Below, piece by piece: positions 1 to 8,865 of a stretch of 64,000 nt of DNA. Made by a program: the position numbers and the translations under genes. The stretch is from an uncultured Christensenella sp. (lineage in GTDB: Bacteria; Bacillota; Clostridia; Christensenellales; UBA1242), in assembly GCA_910586385.1 (NCBI GenBank), contig CAJUGX010000002.1:186001-250000 (forward strand), in the 5' to 3' direction. Each line of letters starts with the position of its first letter. Positions within the stretch are counted from its first letter, which is position 1. The notes below the pieces were generated by a model. It worked only from the letters and a program-made list of their open reading frames with translations, was not told the DNA's origin and made no database searches.

Positions 1-639
1 AAGTGCGACGAGCCCAGCTTCATCCACAAGAGTTGATTCTCTTCCAACCTTTGAAGGCACATAATAAACCTGTGCAACATCCTTATCATCTCTTACAACA
101 ACCAATGTTGCTTCGGTTGAATCAGCTTTTTTGACAGGAACGACAAACTTGATGTGTGATTGGTACTCATCTGCATAAGGATTTATTGCAGGATTTCCAC
201 CATTTTTTGTATTTGCCAAATAAAGCAACTGCAATTCCTTTTTCTTTTCAGGTGTATCATATTCCTTGTCAAATCTTTCTTTTGCTTTTTCTACAATTGT
301 TTGAACAGCAGCATCAAACTTGACATCAACACTGATGCCGTCTTTTTGATTCGTTTCAAAAGAAATGGCGTCTCCAACCATAGTAACATCTGTCACCAAA
401 AGTGGATTTGTACGACCTGGCTTAATAATGAAAGGAGCAATCCTCCCTGACAATTCATCCTTAACAAAAACAAGGCTATATCCTGAGAACTCGTATCTAT
501 CCCCTGCCCCTGTTGACTCATCATAAACAGGAACTTCCTTCAATGCCTTTACAAGGTTCTCAAGTTTCTTCACTCCAATCGCAGAACCAACCCCATCAAA
601 TGTTTGCTCTACGCCACCAAACACAACCTTTAATCTCAT
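1..639 (-). CDS. Hypothetical protein, 3' end cut by window edge
   Basis: An open frame of 213 codons runs from an ATG at 637-639 to the first base of the window without a stop, so the C-terminus lies outside. An AGGAGG ribosome binding site sits just upstream of the ATG. The protein begins MRLKVVFGGVEQTF and is mixed alpha/beta in character, with no signal peptide or membrane segment in the visible part. I do not recognise the family. It is transcribed towards the window edge and is separated from the next gene by about 120 bp. Confidence 0.7.
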   Translation of the reverse strand, partial: MRLKVVFGGVEQTFDGVGSAIGVKKLENLVKALKEVPVYDESTGAGDRYEFSGYSLVFVKDELSGRIAPFIIKPGRTNPLLVTDVTMVGDAISFETNQKDGISVDVKFDAAVQTIVEKAKERFDKEYDTPEKKKELQLLYLANTKNGGNPAINPYADEYQSHIKFVVPVKKADSTEATLVVVRDDKDVAQVYYVPSKVGRESTLVDEAGLVAL

Positions 640-759
640 TTCCACACCTCCTGTGTTTTTTGTTGTGAATATTATACCGCATATTGCTCAAACTGTCAAT
701 ACCCTTTTGGACAAAATTTTGCAATAAAAGCAGTTTTCAGACGAAAAAACGCACTTTTT

Positions 760-1356
760 CTAATCTGTGACACATTCCTCATCCAAATAAGTTGCCATAT
801 AATCCGCCACATGAAACAAAAATGCTATAGGAAATTTCCCAAAAACATTTCTCAAAACAAATGGACTTTCCTTTGCTCTTGGGTCAAAAGCACCCATATG
901 CCAGTTTATTGCCATTGCTTCTTCCCTCGTCAGTTTCATAAAGCCAGAAATCATATAGACAGATTTCTCACCATGTCCATATGGAAGAGGATCATCCGCC
1001 TTGTAGAAAGGCTTCTGCACCCATTGCCCATCTACTTTGACATTTCTTGCCTCAACAACATAGAAGTTTGTCTTGCAAATGTCATGCAAAAGTGCGATTA
1101 TTGCAACACTTTCCGCAGAAACAATCTTCTCCCAATTTTCTCCAAACTCTTTTTTCACAAGGGAAAGAAATCTTTTGTAAACGTTGACATGGTGCAAACA
1201 AAGCCCTCCAGCAAAGTTTGAATGAAACCTTGAGGATGCTGGCGCAGTGAAAAAGTCCGTCTTCTCGAGATAATTCAAAATCTCTTCAGCCCCGTCTCTT
1301 TCTATATTATCATAAAAAATCTCCAAGTATTCTTGTTTTATCTTTTCAACATCCAT
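760..1356 (-). CDS. HD-domain phosphohydrolase
   Basis: About 198 residues. An HD-type metal site is visible: LHHVNVYKRF supplies the first His, ALLHDICKTN is the HD pair, and HGEKSVYMI and INWHMGAFD add the later His residues. HD proteins are metal-dependent phosphohydrolases acting on nucleotides or RNA; the arrangement resembles the HD part of YhaM-type exoribonucleases without the OB domain. I chose the ATG at 1356 because GGAG lies 8 nt before it; an ATG seven codons earlier has no such site. It follows holA by 26 bp and probably shares its transcript. The substrate cannot be told. Confidence 0.75.
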   Translation of the reverse strand: MDVEKIKQEYLEIFYDNIERDGAEEILNYLEKTDFFTAPASSRFHSNFAGGLCLHHVNVYKRFLSLVKKEFGENWEKIVSAESVAIIALLHDICKTNFYVVEARNVKVDGQWVQKPFYKADDPLPYGHGEKSVYMISGFMKLTREEAMAINWHMGAFDPRAKESPFVLRNVFGKFPIAFLFHVADYMATYLDEECVTD

Positions 1357-1382
1357 TATATATTCTCCATTTCTCAATATGT

Positions 1383-2324
1383 TTAGCAGTATAATATCCC
1401 AAACACCAAATAATAAAGTGCATTTTCAACTTGCATTTGTCCATTTTTGATATAAAAATCGACATCATTCAACATTTCATAAATGTTTTTGAGTTGAAGT
1501 TTTGAGAAGTTTTTTGACAATCTCCTTGAAACCACAACCGCATATTCTTTCACGCCCAGCAAATCCGCCAACTCTTTGTCTGTGCCGTCAGAAACCGCAA
1601 CAAAGAAAAGCCTTCTGAAATGATTGAGCACAAGCGAGAAAGTTTTTGTATCTTTCGGCATCAGATTGAGAAGTGAAATTGCCTTGTCAGCGTCTCTTTT
1701 TGAGAGAGCATCCGTAAGTTCAAACACCGTAAACTCTGTCTGCTTGCACACCAGACTTTCAATTGTCTTGACCGTGATTTCAATTTCTTCGCAAGAGCAC
1801 AACTTTTCAAGCTCATTTTTTATCAAAGAATAATAGTTGCAGCACGCTTCAATAAGGCGCTGATTTGCTTCAGCCGTGATCGTTTTCCCGCTTGTCCTAA
1901 GTTCGCTGACCACAATATCTTTCAGACTTTGATCATCCAATCTCTTTGCACTGACCTTTTCACTTATCAAAAAATCAAATTTGTTGAAAAAGTCAAAGAT
2001 GACAAGACAGGTGCTTTCAACTGGGTTTTTCAAGTATTCTCTCAATTTTTTCTTGAAAGTTTCATTTGGATTTGTGATATTTTTGAGCAAAACAATTTTT
2101 TTGTCACTTCCCATAGGCAAAGTTTCACATGTGTCAATCACCAAATCCCCGTTGAAACTGTCATCATCAAAAATGTTGAAATTGAAATCCTCCAACTGCA
2201 AATTTGACGCCTTTTTGATCATTTCGAGCGCTTTATCGTACAAAAGGATATCTTCTCCTTGCACCAAATAACATGCTTCTATCTTTTTATTTAATCTCGA
2301 TTTTAATGTTTTCAATCCAAACAC
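1383..2324 (-). CDS. holA: DNA polymerase III delta subunit
   Basis: 313 residues, normal for the clamp-loader delta subunit that opens the beta sliding clamp. The N-terminus YLVQGEDILLYDKALEMI matches the usual start of the family, followed by a degenerate AAA+ fold and a C-terminal helical lid ending in the ENALYYLVFGIL region. It lies directly downstream of comEC and overlaps its 3' end by 13 nt, which is the usual comEC-holA order in Bacillota and supports the assignment and translational coupling. Confidence 0.92.
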   Translation of the reverse strand: MFGLKTLKSRLNKKIEACYLVQGEDILLYDKALEMIKKASNLQLEDFNFNIFDDDSFNGDLVIDTCETLPMGSDKKIVLLKNITNPNETFKKKLREYLKNPVESTCLVIFDFFNKFDFLISEKVSAKRLDDQSLKDIVVSELRTSGKTITAEANQRLIEACCNYYSLIKNELEKLCSCEEIEITVKTIESLVCKQTEFTVFELTDALSKRDADKAISLLNLMPKDTKTFSLVLNHFRRLFFVAVSDGTDKELADLLGVKEYAVVVSRRLSKNFSKLQLKNIYEMLNDVDFYIKNGQMQVENALYYLVFGILYC

Positions 2325-4423
2325 CTCCCAACAAATCTTTTATTTTTCAGCATATATTTCATGTTTCCATCTCGTTCAAAACTCGAAAAACCATCTTTTT
2401 GATTATAAAAACCTGCAAAATTTGATGTTTTTTGAAAAGCTGACCGACAGTCAAGTTTCCCAAAAACAACCAAATCAAAATTTTCTTTTCCAATTTCTTC
2501 AAAATTTTTCTCTTCAGTATACCGTTGCCTTACAACAAAAATCTTCACTCCGTCAAAACAAATTTGAAGTCCAACCATCTTTCCAGAGTCTGATTTATAC
2601 TCAAAAGAGAAACCACCAACTTTCCCTTGCTCATCAAGTCCGACAAGCATCTCTTCGGAATATCCTTCACCAGAGCCTGTGCGAATGAGTGTTTCACACC
2701 CAACATTCCTCACAGTGTCGATTTTCACTTTTGATGTCTGCAATGCAAAAACAGCAGACACTTTGTCCACCCTTGCAATCCTGAGGAGCCTTTTCGTAAA
2801 CCTTTGACTTCCAACATCTATTATAACACTTTCTCGCTCAGAATTTGTCAACAAAATCACACCATTTGAATACTCATAACAAACACTGGCACTTGCTTGT
2901 GGCAAAGCCCAAAAGTCCGGCATAATAGCACAAACACAAAAAAGACAAATCAAAACACTGCAACACAACGCTTTCGCCTTTTTGCCAATCATCAAAAATC
3001 TGCTTAATGAAAGCGCCAACAAAAAGCCTGTCGCAATTGTCCAAACATTGAATGGTTCGACATTTGCAATCATCTTCGTCTCACCAAAAAATTCAGCCAA
3101 CGTGCAAACAACCATAAATCCGAAGTCGCTCACCTTCAAGAAAAATGTCAAAGGTGGCACAGCAAGCACAAGCAGCATAATCACAAAAAGGAGTGGATAG
3201 ACAATTGAGAATATTGGCACAATCAAAAGATTTGCAAACACTGAGAGCAAATTTACACCTTCATTTATTTGCAGTGCAAAGGGCAAAATCCCAATCTGAG
3301 CAGAAAGAGAAACCGCAATCCCCATTGCAACCTTCTTTGGCAAAAATTTTTCAAACAGCTTTTCAAAAATTGGACATAGAGCAAAGATTGAAAACACGCA
3401 AAAGAAACTCATCAAAAAGCCAATGTCAAGAGCAAACAATGGTCTGACAAAAAGAATCAATATCCCTGCAAGACCGAGAGCATTCAATCCGTCATATCTT
3501 TTGCCAAACGCTGTCGCCATACACAAAACCAAACCCATGATTCCCGCACGGAGAACTGATGGCGTAAATCCGCACAAAAATGAATAAAAAATCACAAAGG
3601 CTGCACAGACAACAATGTTGCCCCAGCCTCTTACCCTGCATTTCTTCAAGACAAATCCCAAGAGTGCAATCAAAAAGCTGATATGAAGTCCAGAGACGGT
3701 CAGAAGGTGCACCACACCCGAATTTGCAAAAGCAGACTTCACATCATCAGAGATGTCACTTTTGTCGCCAAACAGCACTGCGTACATGATTGCACCATTT
3801 TTTGTGCCAGACAATCTAGCCTTGACTTTCTGTCTTACCTTCTCGTCAACTGTCATCTTGTTTTTCAAAATGCTTACTTGTGACGACGAAATCTCTGCAG
3901 AGTACCCAACATTATCCCTATAATAAAAACTGTTGAAGGATCCAAACTGAAATGGTTTCACACGCTCAACTTCAGCAGAAAATGAGATCACATCACCAAT
4001 CTGTATCTCTTCTTTTTCCTCAAAAGAAAGTTTCGCATATATGTTTTTTGACTTCTTTCCGTTTATCTTGACACTCTTCAAAACCACATTGCAAGTTTTT
4101 CCATACTCCGAATAACTTATGTCATCACTCACACGAGCAACAATCTGACACTCGCCAGAATATTCTTTCCCTTGAAATGTTGAAATTCCCAAGAAGTACC
4201 AACCTATTCCAAAGCCGAAAACAACCAAAAGTATCAAGCAATAAACAATTTTTCTTCTCCATATGCAAAACCCAACAAGAGAAGCAAAAATTCCGCAGAC
4301 AAGAAGAATGTAAGAGACACTTCCATCAAAAATAAACTTGGCACAAGAAATTGCAAGTGTCAAAATCAAAAAAGAATAAAAAAATGGTCTAAAATGGATT
4401 AGTTTCTTCGTCTGTGGTTTCAT
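2312..4423 (-). CDS. comEC: ComEC/Rec2 DNA uptake channel with degenerate C-terminal domain
   Basis: 703 residues. Order: two or three N-terminal membrane helices (residues about 12-75), a DUF4131-like soluble part, the Competence domain with HLLTVSGLHISFLIALLGF and many membrane helices (about 235-500), then a C-terminal soluble region. The family forms the inner-membrane channel for single-stranded DNA in transformation. The C-terminal domain normally carries a metallo-beta-lactamase HxHxDH motif; here the equivalent stretch after VIIDVGSQRF reads VFALQTSKVKID and has no metal ligands. No clear ribosome binding site precedes the ATG. No other competence gene is present in this window. Confidence 0.88.
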   Translation of the reverse strand: MKPQTKKLIHFRPFFYSFLILTLAISCAKFIFDGSVSYILLVCGIFASLVGFCIWRRKIVYCLILLVVFGFGIGWYFLGISTFQGKEYSGECQIVARVSDDISYSEYGKTCNVVLKSVKINGKKSKNIYAKLSFEEKEEIQIGDVISFSAEVERVKPFQFGSFNSFYYRDNVGYSAEISSSQVSILKNKMTVDEKVRQKVKARLSGTKNGAIMYAVLFGDKSDISDDVKSAFANSGVVHLLTVSGLHISFLIALLGFVLKKCRVRGWGNIVVCAAFVIFYSFLCGFTPSVLRAGIMGLVLCMATAFGKRYDGLNALGLAGILILFVRPLFALDIGFLMSFFCVFSIFALCPIFEKLFEKFLPKKVAMGIAVSLSAQIGILPFALQINEGVNLLSVFANLLIVPIFSIVYPLLFVIMLLVLAVPPLTFFLKVSDFGFMVVCTLAEFFGETKMIANVEPFNVWTIATGFLLALSLSRFLMIGKKAKALCCSVLICLFCVCAIMPDFWALPQASASVCYEYSNGVILLTNSERESVIIDVGSQRFTKRLLRIARVDKVSAVFALQTSKVKIDTVRNVGCETLIRTGSGEGYSEEMLVGLDEQGKVGGFSFEYKSDSGKMVGLQICFDGVKIFVVRQRYTEEKNFEEIGKENFDLVVFGKLDCRSAFQKTSNFAGFYNQKDGFSSFERDGNMKYMLKNKRFVGRCLD

Positions 4424-4465
4424 ATTCTATAGTTAAAGGATATCACATTTGGTCTCTTTCACAAA

Positions 4466-4497
4466 AGAAAAAGAGACGATTTTTTCATCATCTCTCT
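4466..4497 (-). terminator. Rho-independent terminator
   Basis: On the minus strand a 9-bp stem (AGAGATGAT / ATCGTCTCT, one G-T pair) is followed by TTTTTC. It ends the operon that finishes with the small gene at 4523-4789 and isolates it from comEC transcription. Confidence 0.75.
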
Positions 4498-4522
4498 TAC
4501 AATTGAAACAAAATATAAAAAT

Positions 4523-4789
4523 TTAACCATCACAAATTTCAAGAATCTCTTTCGCACGTCTTGCTGGCACTGGAGACACTTGCTCTGACACACTTCTGTC
4601 AACACGGAGTACCTCCGCTTTTTCTCGCACATTCTCCTTGCCATAAGGCACAATCACCACATCACCAGCCATGATAAGTGGAAGATTACAGATATACCAC
4701 TTTATCTCACCTGTACTCAAAATTTCAACCTTTGCAAAATCAAAGTACTTTCTATCTCTGACAACTCCGCCAGCACATGAATGAATCAT
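4523..4789 (-). CDS. Small conserved-looking hypothetical protein
   Basis: 88 residues with a GAGGGG ribosome binding site 3 nt before the ATG. The stretch AGDVVIVPYGKENVREKAEVLRV looks like a small beta-barrel and recalls the VPFG segment of the PriA DNA-binding domain, but this resemblance is weak and no function is claimed. It follows the UDG-like gene by 11 bp and is the last gene of a tight run TfoX_N - GNAT - UDG-like - this gene. Confidence 0.6.
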   Translation of the reverse strand: MIHSCAGGVVRDRKYFDFAKVEILSTGEIKWYICNLPLIMAGDVVIVPYGKENVREKAEVLRVDRSVSEQVSPVPARRAKEILEICDG

Positions 4790-4800
4790 ATTCCCCTCAC

Positions 4801-5454
4801 TTAAAAATTTTGTTTTTCTTGCAAAAACAGCAAATCTTCAATCGCCTTTGGCGCATTGAATCTGCCGTTGCCGATCGGGTAAAAAACAGGATAACAATCA
4901 AACTCTTCCCCATCCAAAACAAGTTTTTCACACTTTCTTCTGCATTGACTCACCGAAATGTTTTTACCCAATACGATTGATGAAACTTGATTCCCAAACA
5001 AAACGATCTTCTTTGGGCGAATCATTTTCACCTCTTCGAAAAACAAATCTCGATATTGCACAAAAACAGAGTTTGGCAAAGATCTCGCATCATCCTGAGT
5101 ACATTTTGCAAGATTGGTTATATAAAGTTTTCTCCTTTCAACTTCCGAATAAACCCTCTGGCAAAAACTTTCTGTCCACTGATCTGGACGCATGTTTTGG
5201 ATTTGCTCGTTCAGTTCTCCATCAAAAAGACCCGCCTGTGTCAAAAATGACCATATGTTCTTTGTACCGAGCCACTGTCGTCTTATCCCTCTCCATTCTT
5301 TGCATGTTGCGATGTTTCTCGCCGTTGGATTGACAAAAACCAAACAAAACTCAGGTCTGTCTTCACAACCTCCGCCATAAACCGCATTTCGTGATTTGCT
5401 TCCAAATCTTTCTTGCATCTCATCAAAAGCACTTATCAATTCTTCTTTTGTCAT
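4801..5454 (-). CDS. Uracil-DNA glycosylase-like protein
   Basis: 217 residues from the ATG at 5454, chosen because GAGG lies 5 nt upstream; a longer frame reaching 5547 would overlap the GNAT gene. The pattern fits the UDG superfamily fold: LVFVNPTARNI at the first strand/loop, YITNLAKCTQ in the middle, KKIVLFGNQVSSIVLG and a late FYPIGNGRFNAPKAIED. UDG proteins excise uracil or related bases from DNA. Catalytic residues are not clear by eye, so it could act on another damaged base or be non-catalytic. Ten bases separate it from the GNAT gene. Confidence 0.65.
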   Translation of the reverse strand: MTKEELISAFDEMQERFGSKSRNAVYGGGCEDRPEFCLVFVNPTARNIATCKEWRGIRRQWLGTKNIWSFLTQAGLFDGELNEQIQNMRPDQWTESFCQRVYSEVERRKLYITNLAKCTQDDARSLPNSVFVQYRDLFFEEVKMIRPKKIVLFGNQVSSIVLGKNISVSQCRRKCEKLVLDGEEFDCYPVFYPIGNGRFNAPKAIEDLLFLQEKQNF

Positions 5455-5464
5455 AAAAACCTCA

Positions 5465-5959
5465 TCAAATTTTCTTTGAATAACACAAAACGGTGATCGT
5501 TTCACCTTGTTCACCATTTGCTTTTGGCGGATAAGTTTCAGTGACACATTGCAAAAAGTTTACAAATCCCCAGTGGAAATAGATTTGAATGTTTCTTACC
5601 TCGCATGGTTCAACGCCGATAGTGAGGGTTTTTATTTTGTTGTTCTTTGCCCACTTTTCCATCTCTCTGAAAATAATGCCAGCGATCCCTTTTCCCCTGT
5701 ATCTTGGCAAAAGTTCCAATTTGATTATTTCCGCTTTGCCATTCCCGGTCATCACACTGTCTTTGCCCCGCAAAAGCAATGTGCCTTGCCCAATATACTT
5801 TCCTTCATCAAAAGCAAAGAAAGTTTTTCTCTCTCCACTTCTGTTTCCATTGACAAAGACTTCTTTCCACTTTCTATAAGACAAATCAGTCGGCGATTTC
5901 GCAATTTTTGCATCCCACCATTTTCCAATCTCATCAGTCGTCGCAAGTCTTATTTCCAT
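5465..5959 (-). CDS. GNAT-family N-acetyltransferase
   Basis: 164 residues. The acetyl-CoA pyrophosphate loop is LPRYRGKGIAGIIF, preceded by the KAEIIKLELL strand and followed by TLTIGVEPCEVRNIQIYFHWGF, the usual motif A and B of GNAT enzymes. The acceptor cannot be told. The ATG at 5959 has GGAGAG just upstream; a longer frame to 5995 would overlap the TfoX_N gene. It lies between the TfoX_N and UDG-like genes in one operon. Confidence 0.85.
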   Translation of the reverse strand: MEIRLATTDEIGKWWDAKIAKSPTDLSYRKWKEVFVNGNRSGERKTFFAFDEGKYIGQGTLLLRGKDSVMTGNGKAEIIKLELLPRYRGKGIAGIIFREMEKWAKNNKIKTLTIGVEPCEVRNIQIYFHWGFVNFLQCVTETYPPKANGEQGETITVLCYSKKI

Positions 5960-5973
5960 AAAATCTCTCCAAA

Positions 5974-6267
5974 TTATTTTTTCAATCCTTCGCAAGTTGC
6001 AAACACAATCTCTTTAAGCAACTTTTTATTTTCAACGTCTTCTATCATAAACATAGGTTTTGCACCATTGTATGGGATTTCTTCTGACATTCCAAAGTTT
6101 TTGTTTGTTTCAGCGATTTTGACGAGCAATCTGCCATCATAAATCCCTCCAAACAAAATGCCATTGGAATAAAGCAAATATTCTCCCATCATCGACCTGC
6201 AAGTGATGTTTTCCAAGAGACTCAGTTGCTCCAAAACAAAATCTCTGTATTCCTTTGTTGTTGCCAT
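5974..6267 (-). CDS. TfoX N-terminal domain protein
   Basis: 97 residues. CRSMMGEYLLYSNGILFGGIYDGRLLVKI matches the TfoX_N fold (R-x-M-x-G, then beta strands). TfoX_N alone, without the C-terminal domain, is widespread in Bacillota, and its function there is not established; the Gammaproteobacterial competence role should not be assumed. GGAGG sits 6 nt before the second ATG (6267) and touches the first one (6273), so the second is preferred. First gene of a four-gene run. Confidence 0.8.
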   Translation of the reverse strand: MATTKEYRDFVLEQLSLLENITCRSMMGEYLLYSNGILFGGIYDGRLLVKIAETNKNFGMSEEIPYNGAKPMFMIEDVENKKLLKEIVFATCEGLKK

Positions 6268-6348
6268 ATTCATCCTCCAAAATCATTATAACACAACACT
6301 GCTCTCTAACAAAACCAAAAAAAGATTTCAAAGAATCTTCTTCAAAGC

Positions 6349-7083
6349 CTAAATCATTTTTTCAAGCAATTTCACCGCTTTCTTCGCTTGAGAATATTCA
6401 TCATGGTGTTTGATTTTGTATCTTTTCCCATCAACAACAAAATTCGAACCTGTTTGATGAAAATCAAAATCAACCCCGTGTTTTTTGCAAGAGGAATAAA
6501 TCTTTTTCACCCAATCGAAATTGCATTCTCTGGCAAAATCATATGACTCCCCACCAACAGAGACCTCATCAATTTTGCCACCTTGAAGATATTTATCCAA
6601 ATTGACTTCTTCCAAAATTGGAGCAACAAAAACAAATCTTCTCCTTGCAGGAATTTGCAAAAACATTGGGAGTCTCTTGTCTGCCATTTGTTGATTTTCA
6701 CAAGTCACTGTGAGTATGACATTTTCATATCCCGCTTCCCAATCTCTTGGAAGACAAGACAAAATTCTTTCTGGCCTTTTGGTGCAAATAAGAAAATAAA
6801 CATCAGATCTTATTTTCATCATCTGCCATGCTTCATCCCTCCAAGCATCTGCTTCCTCCAAAAAGAAGTCAGATGCGAAACAAGTGGCAACCTCACTGCC
6901 AGCAGGGATCTTAAAATCCCCCTGCCTGTCTTTTTTGAGAGGCAAATTGAAGCCCGTTTTGTTTTTTGAAATCACATTTGAGTCTTTGTCTCTCTTTTTA
7001 TCAAGAAAAAACACATAGCAATTTTTGCAACCCGGACTACATTTGTGGCAACCATGCCAAGGATTCCACATAAATCTCCCCAT
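6349..7083 (-). CDS. DUF5131 (phage Gp37/Gp68-like) protein
   Basis: About 244 residues. The N-terminus WNPWHGCHKCSPGCKNCYV has a dense Cys cluster (C-x2-C-x3-C-x2-C) typical of DUF5131, a family with a radical-SAM-like fold often found in phages and bacterial genomes; it later has SEVATCFASDFF, LICTKRPERI and VSVGGESYDFA. An Fe-S cluster is inferred from the cysteines and family. The ATG at 7083 follows GGGGGAG by 3 nt; an ATG four codons further in is also possible. Single gene, flanked by terminators. Confidence 0.75.
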   Translation of the reverse strand: MGRFMWNPWHGCHKCSPGCKNCYVFFLDKKRDKDSNVISKNKTGFNLPLKKDRQGDFKIPAGSEVATCFASDFFLEEADAWRDEAWQMMKIRSDVYFLICTKRPERILSCLPRDWEAGYENVILTVTCENQQMADKRLPMFLQIPARRRFVFVAPILEEVNLDKYLQGGKIDEVSVGGESYDFARECNFDWVKKIYSSCKKHGVDFDFHQTGSNFVVDGKRYKIKHHDEYSQAKKAVKLLEKMI

Positions 7084-7134
7084 ACGCTCCCCCAATGGAT
7101 TATATCATGCCATCCACAATTTTTCCAAGAGTAA

Positions 7135-7172
7135 AACAAAAAAGACCGCCATTATGCAGGCAGTCTTTTTTT
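7135..7172 (-). terminator. Terminator hairpin
   Basis: Minus strand: AGACTGCC / GGCGGTCT stem (one G-T pair) with a 9-nt loop, followed by a T run. The opposite strand also has a T run, so it may act both ways. It ends the truncated hydrolase remnant. Confidence 0.75.
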
Positions 7173-7443
7173 ATTTGAGCGCAGTTTTGAAAAAGTCCTC
7201 GATTTTGTCGAATGGAATTCTGTCCACTCTGTCATACAAATCAATGTGTTCAGCGTCCTTCACAACATACAATTCCTTTGGCATCTTTGCCTTCTTGAAA
7301 ACATCTTCACTGAAAAATCTTGAGTGTGCCCTATCCCCCACAACAAGCAAAATTGGTCTTGGAGCAATTTCGTCAACAAAATCAAGCAATCTGAAATTCA
7401 TCATCTTATTTTTTACAATTATAAATGTTGGAGTCAACTCCAA
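7171..7443 (-). pseudogene. Truncated alpha/beta hydrolase (C-terminal remnant)
   Basis: Only about 75 residues of family sequence remain: MNFRLLDFVDEIAPRPILLV, AHSRFFSEDV, PKELYVVKDAEHIDLYDRVD and IPFDKIEDFF are the C-terminus of dienelactone-hydrolase-like (YcjY-type) enzymes of about 300 residues. The catalytic His region (DAEHIDLYD) is present, but the nucleophile Ser domain and the entire N-terminus are missing. Sequence upstream (7444-7500) is the terminator of the next gene, not the missing part. Likely a deletion remnant. Confidence 0.75.
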
Positions 7444-7473
7444 GTCAAGCGATTTTTTGAAATTCCATAAAAA

Positions 7474-7500
7474 AAGACTGCCAAAGTTTGACAGTCTATT
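7474..7500 (-). terminator. Rho-independent terminator
   Basis: Minus strand AGACTGTCAAA / TTTGGCAGTCT stem (one G-T pair) with a very short loop, followed by a run of seven T. It lies right after the stop of the membrane protein gene at 7504. Confidence 0.8.
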
Positions 7501-7503
7501 TCT

Positions 7504-8046
7504 CTATTCCACAAAAAGAATTTTCTTGAATCTCTTATGAGCCCGCAATGAAACCTTTTCTCCCACTTCATGACTTTTGTCATCATAAACAATCTTCTCT
7601 TCTCCATCGACCTTCACTTTCAACTTGAAGATAGAAGAGATGATTTCAACTTCCCCAGAGTCTCGTTTGACATTTTTCAGATTTGATGCCTCTGTGTGAA
7701 GAACGCAAGAAAGCACAACGCCCTCTCTTGCAGGAATATCCCAGTCGATGTTTTTCTTGTTTGTTCGCGCTTTGCCAACCAAATACGCAACCAAAATGAC
7801 AAGAGGGATAAAAACAAGCAACGCTCCAATCACAATCCCCATAACAACAAACAAATTCATAAAAAACAAAATGAACAAAGCGATAATTCCGCCTCCAACA
7901 ATCAAACAAAGCAAAATCATCCACAACTTTCCAAAAAGATTTGCCTGTCTCCAGTTTTCTCTTGCAGAACTGATGTTTCTTTTCTGAAAATCTTTGTACC
8001 CCATCTTTTCATTCTGCTTTTCTTCATCAAAATTTTCTTCGTTCAT
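7504..8046 (-). CDS. Hypothetical membrane protein
   Basis: 180 residues. A charged N-terminus (about 1-38) leads to two adjacent hydrophobic helices (about 40-65 and 68-92), then a roughly 85-residue soluble beta-rich domain (VVLSCVLHTEAS, EVEIISSIFKLKVKVDGEEK, KVSLRAHKRFKKILFVE). The C-terminal domain resembles small OB- or SH3-like beta domains but is not assigned. GGGAG lies 7 nt before the ATG. It follows the hydrolase at 8061 by 14 bp. Confidence 0.7.
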   Translation of the reverse strand: MNEENFDEEKQNEKMGYKDFQKRNISSARENWRQANLFGKLWMILLCLIVGGGIIALFILFFMNLFVVMGIVIGALLVFIPLVILVAYLVGKARTNKKNIDWDIPAREGVVLSCVLHTEASNLKNVKRDSGEVEIISSIFKLKVKVDGEEKIVYDDKSHEVGEKVSLRAHKRFKKILFVE

Positions 8047-8060
8047 TTAGATTCTCCCAC

Positions 8061-8840
8061 CTATTTCTTTTGTATGCAATCAAAAATGTTTTCAAGCGCG
8101 TTTTCAAACTCTTCTTTGTTTTCTGGAGTGTTTGCAAGGTCATGAGGGACATCTTCAAGAAGTTGCAATGACTTTTTACACTGCAAAAGTTCAAAAAGTT
8201 TTTTGTTGTTTTCAATATGATAATCACTATCTTTCAAACCAACAATCAAATGTGTGTCTGCCGTGATGTTTTTGACCTGCTCAGACAAATCATACTTCTC
8301 TACATCATCCAAATAGTTTTTGTTTATCCTAAGCACTCTTCCTGTGCTTCTTGACACTTGATCAAAATAGCCTTTTTCAAGGATGTCTTTTGTCCTTTTG
8401 TTGTTTTGAATCTCCGCTTTCCCATCAAGCCAAGGAAAGGCACATGGCACAAGCAAATTCACTTTGCTTGGATTTTGGCTTGCATAGTATACAACCGCTT
8501 CTGCCCCCAAAGACTGTCCAGCAAGTGCAAATGGTTCAACATAAAATTTTTGTGTTTTTGCCCACAAAATCACATCTTCTAAATCCTGCCAGAACCCACT
8601 GAATGTCACCCCCCCCCGAGAACTTTCGCTCTCATTGAGAGAATCCGTCGCATCAATATTGACCACATTGTATCCATGCTTTGCAAACTCCTGCTCAAGC
8701 ACAAGCATATGCGGATATTCTTTTCTCGCTCCGAGTCCATGTTGCAAAAAGACCAACTTGTCATTGCTCTCGTCAGTCGTCACACGCAGAGCCATCTTCA
8801 ACCCTTTTCTGTTTTCAATAAAAATGTTGTCTGTTTTCAT
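8061..8840 (-). CDS. Alpha/beta hydrolase (serine esterase/lipase type)
   Basis: 259 residues from an ATG after an AGAGGGG site. LVFLQHGLGARKEYP forms the oxyanion strand, AGQSLGAEAV is the GxSxG nucleophile elbow, HLIVGLKDSDYH carries the likely catalytic Asp, and LEDVPHDLANTP the His, so the triad looks complete. No signal peptide, so it is probably cytoplasmic. Substrate unknown. Within the ESSRGGVTF stretch the gene carries a run of nine G on the coding strand (8609-8617), a length prone to slippage; the frame is intact here. Confidence 0.82.
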   Translation of the reverse strand: MKTDNIFIENRKGLKMALRVTTDESNDKLVFLQHGLGARKEYPHMLVLEQEFAKHGYNVVNIDATDSLNESESSRGGVTFSGFWQDLEDVILWAKTQKFYVEPFALAGQSLGAEAVVYYASQNPSKVNLLVPCAFPWLDGKAEIQNNKRTKDILEKGYFDQVSRSTGRVLRINKNYLDDVEKYDLSEQVKNITADTHLIVGLKDSDYHIENNKKLFELLQCKKSLQLLEDVPHDLANTPENKEEFENALENIFDCIQKK

Positions 8841-8865
8841 CAAACCCCTCTTTGCAAAACTTTTC

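Noticed and set aside
160..450. Plus-strand ORF in the first 500 bp
   Set aside because: It is antisense to the edge-truncated gene that has AGGAGG and full open frame.
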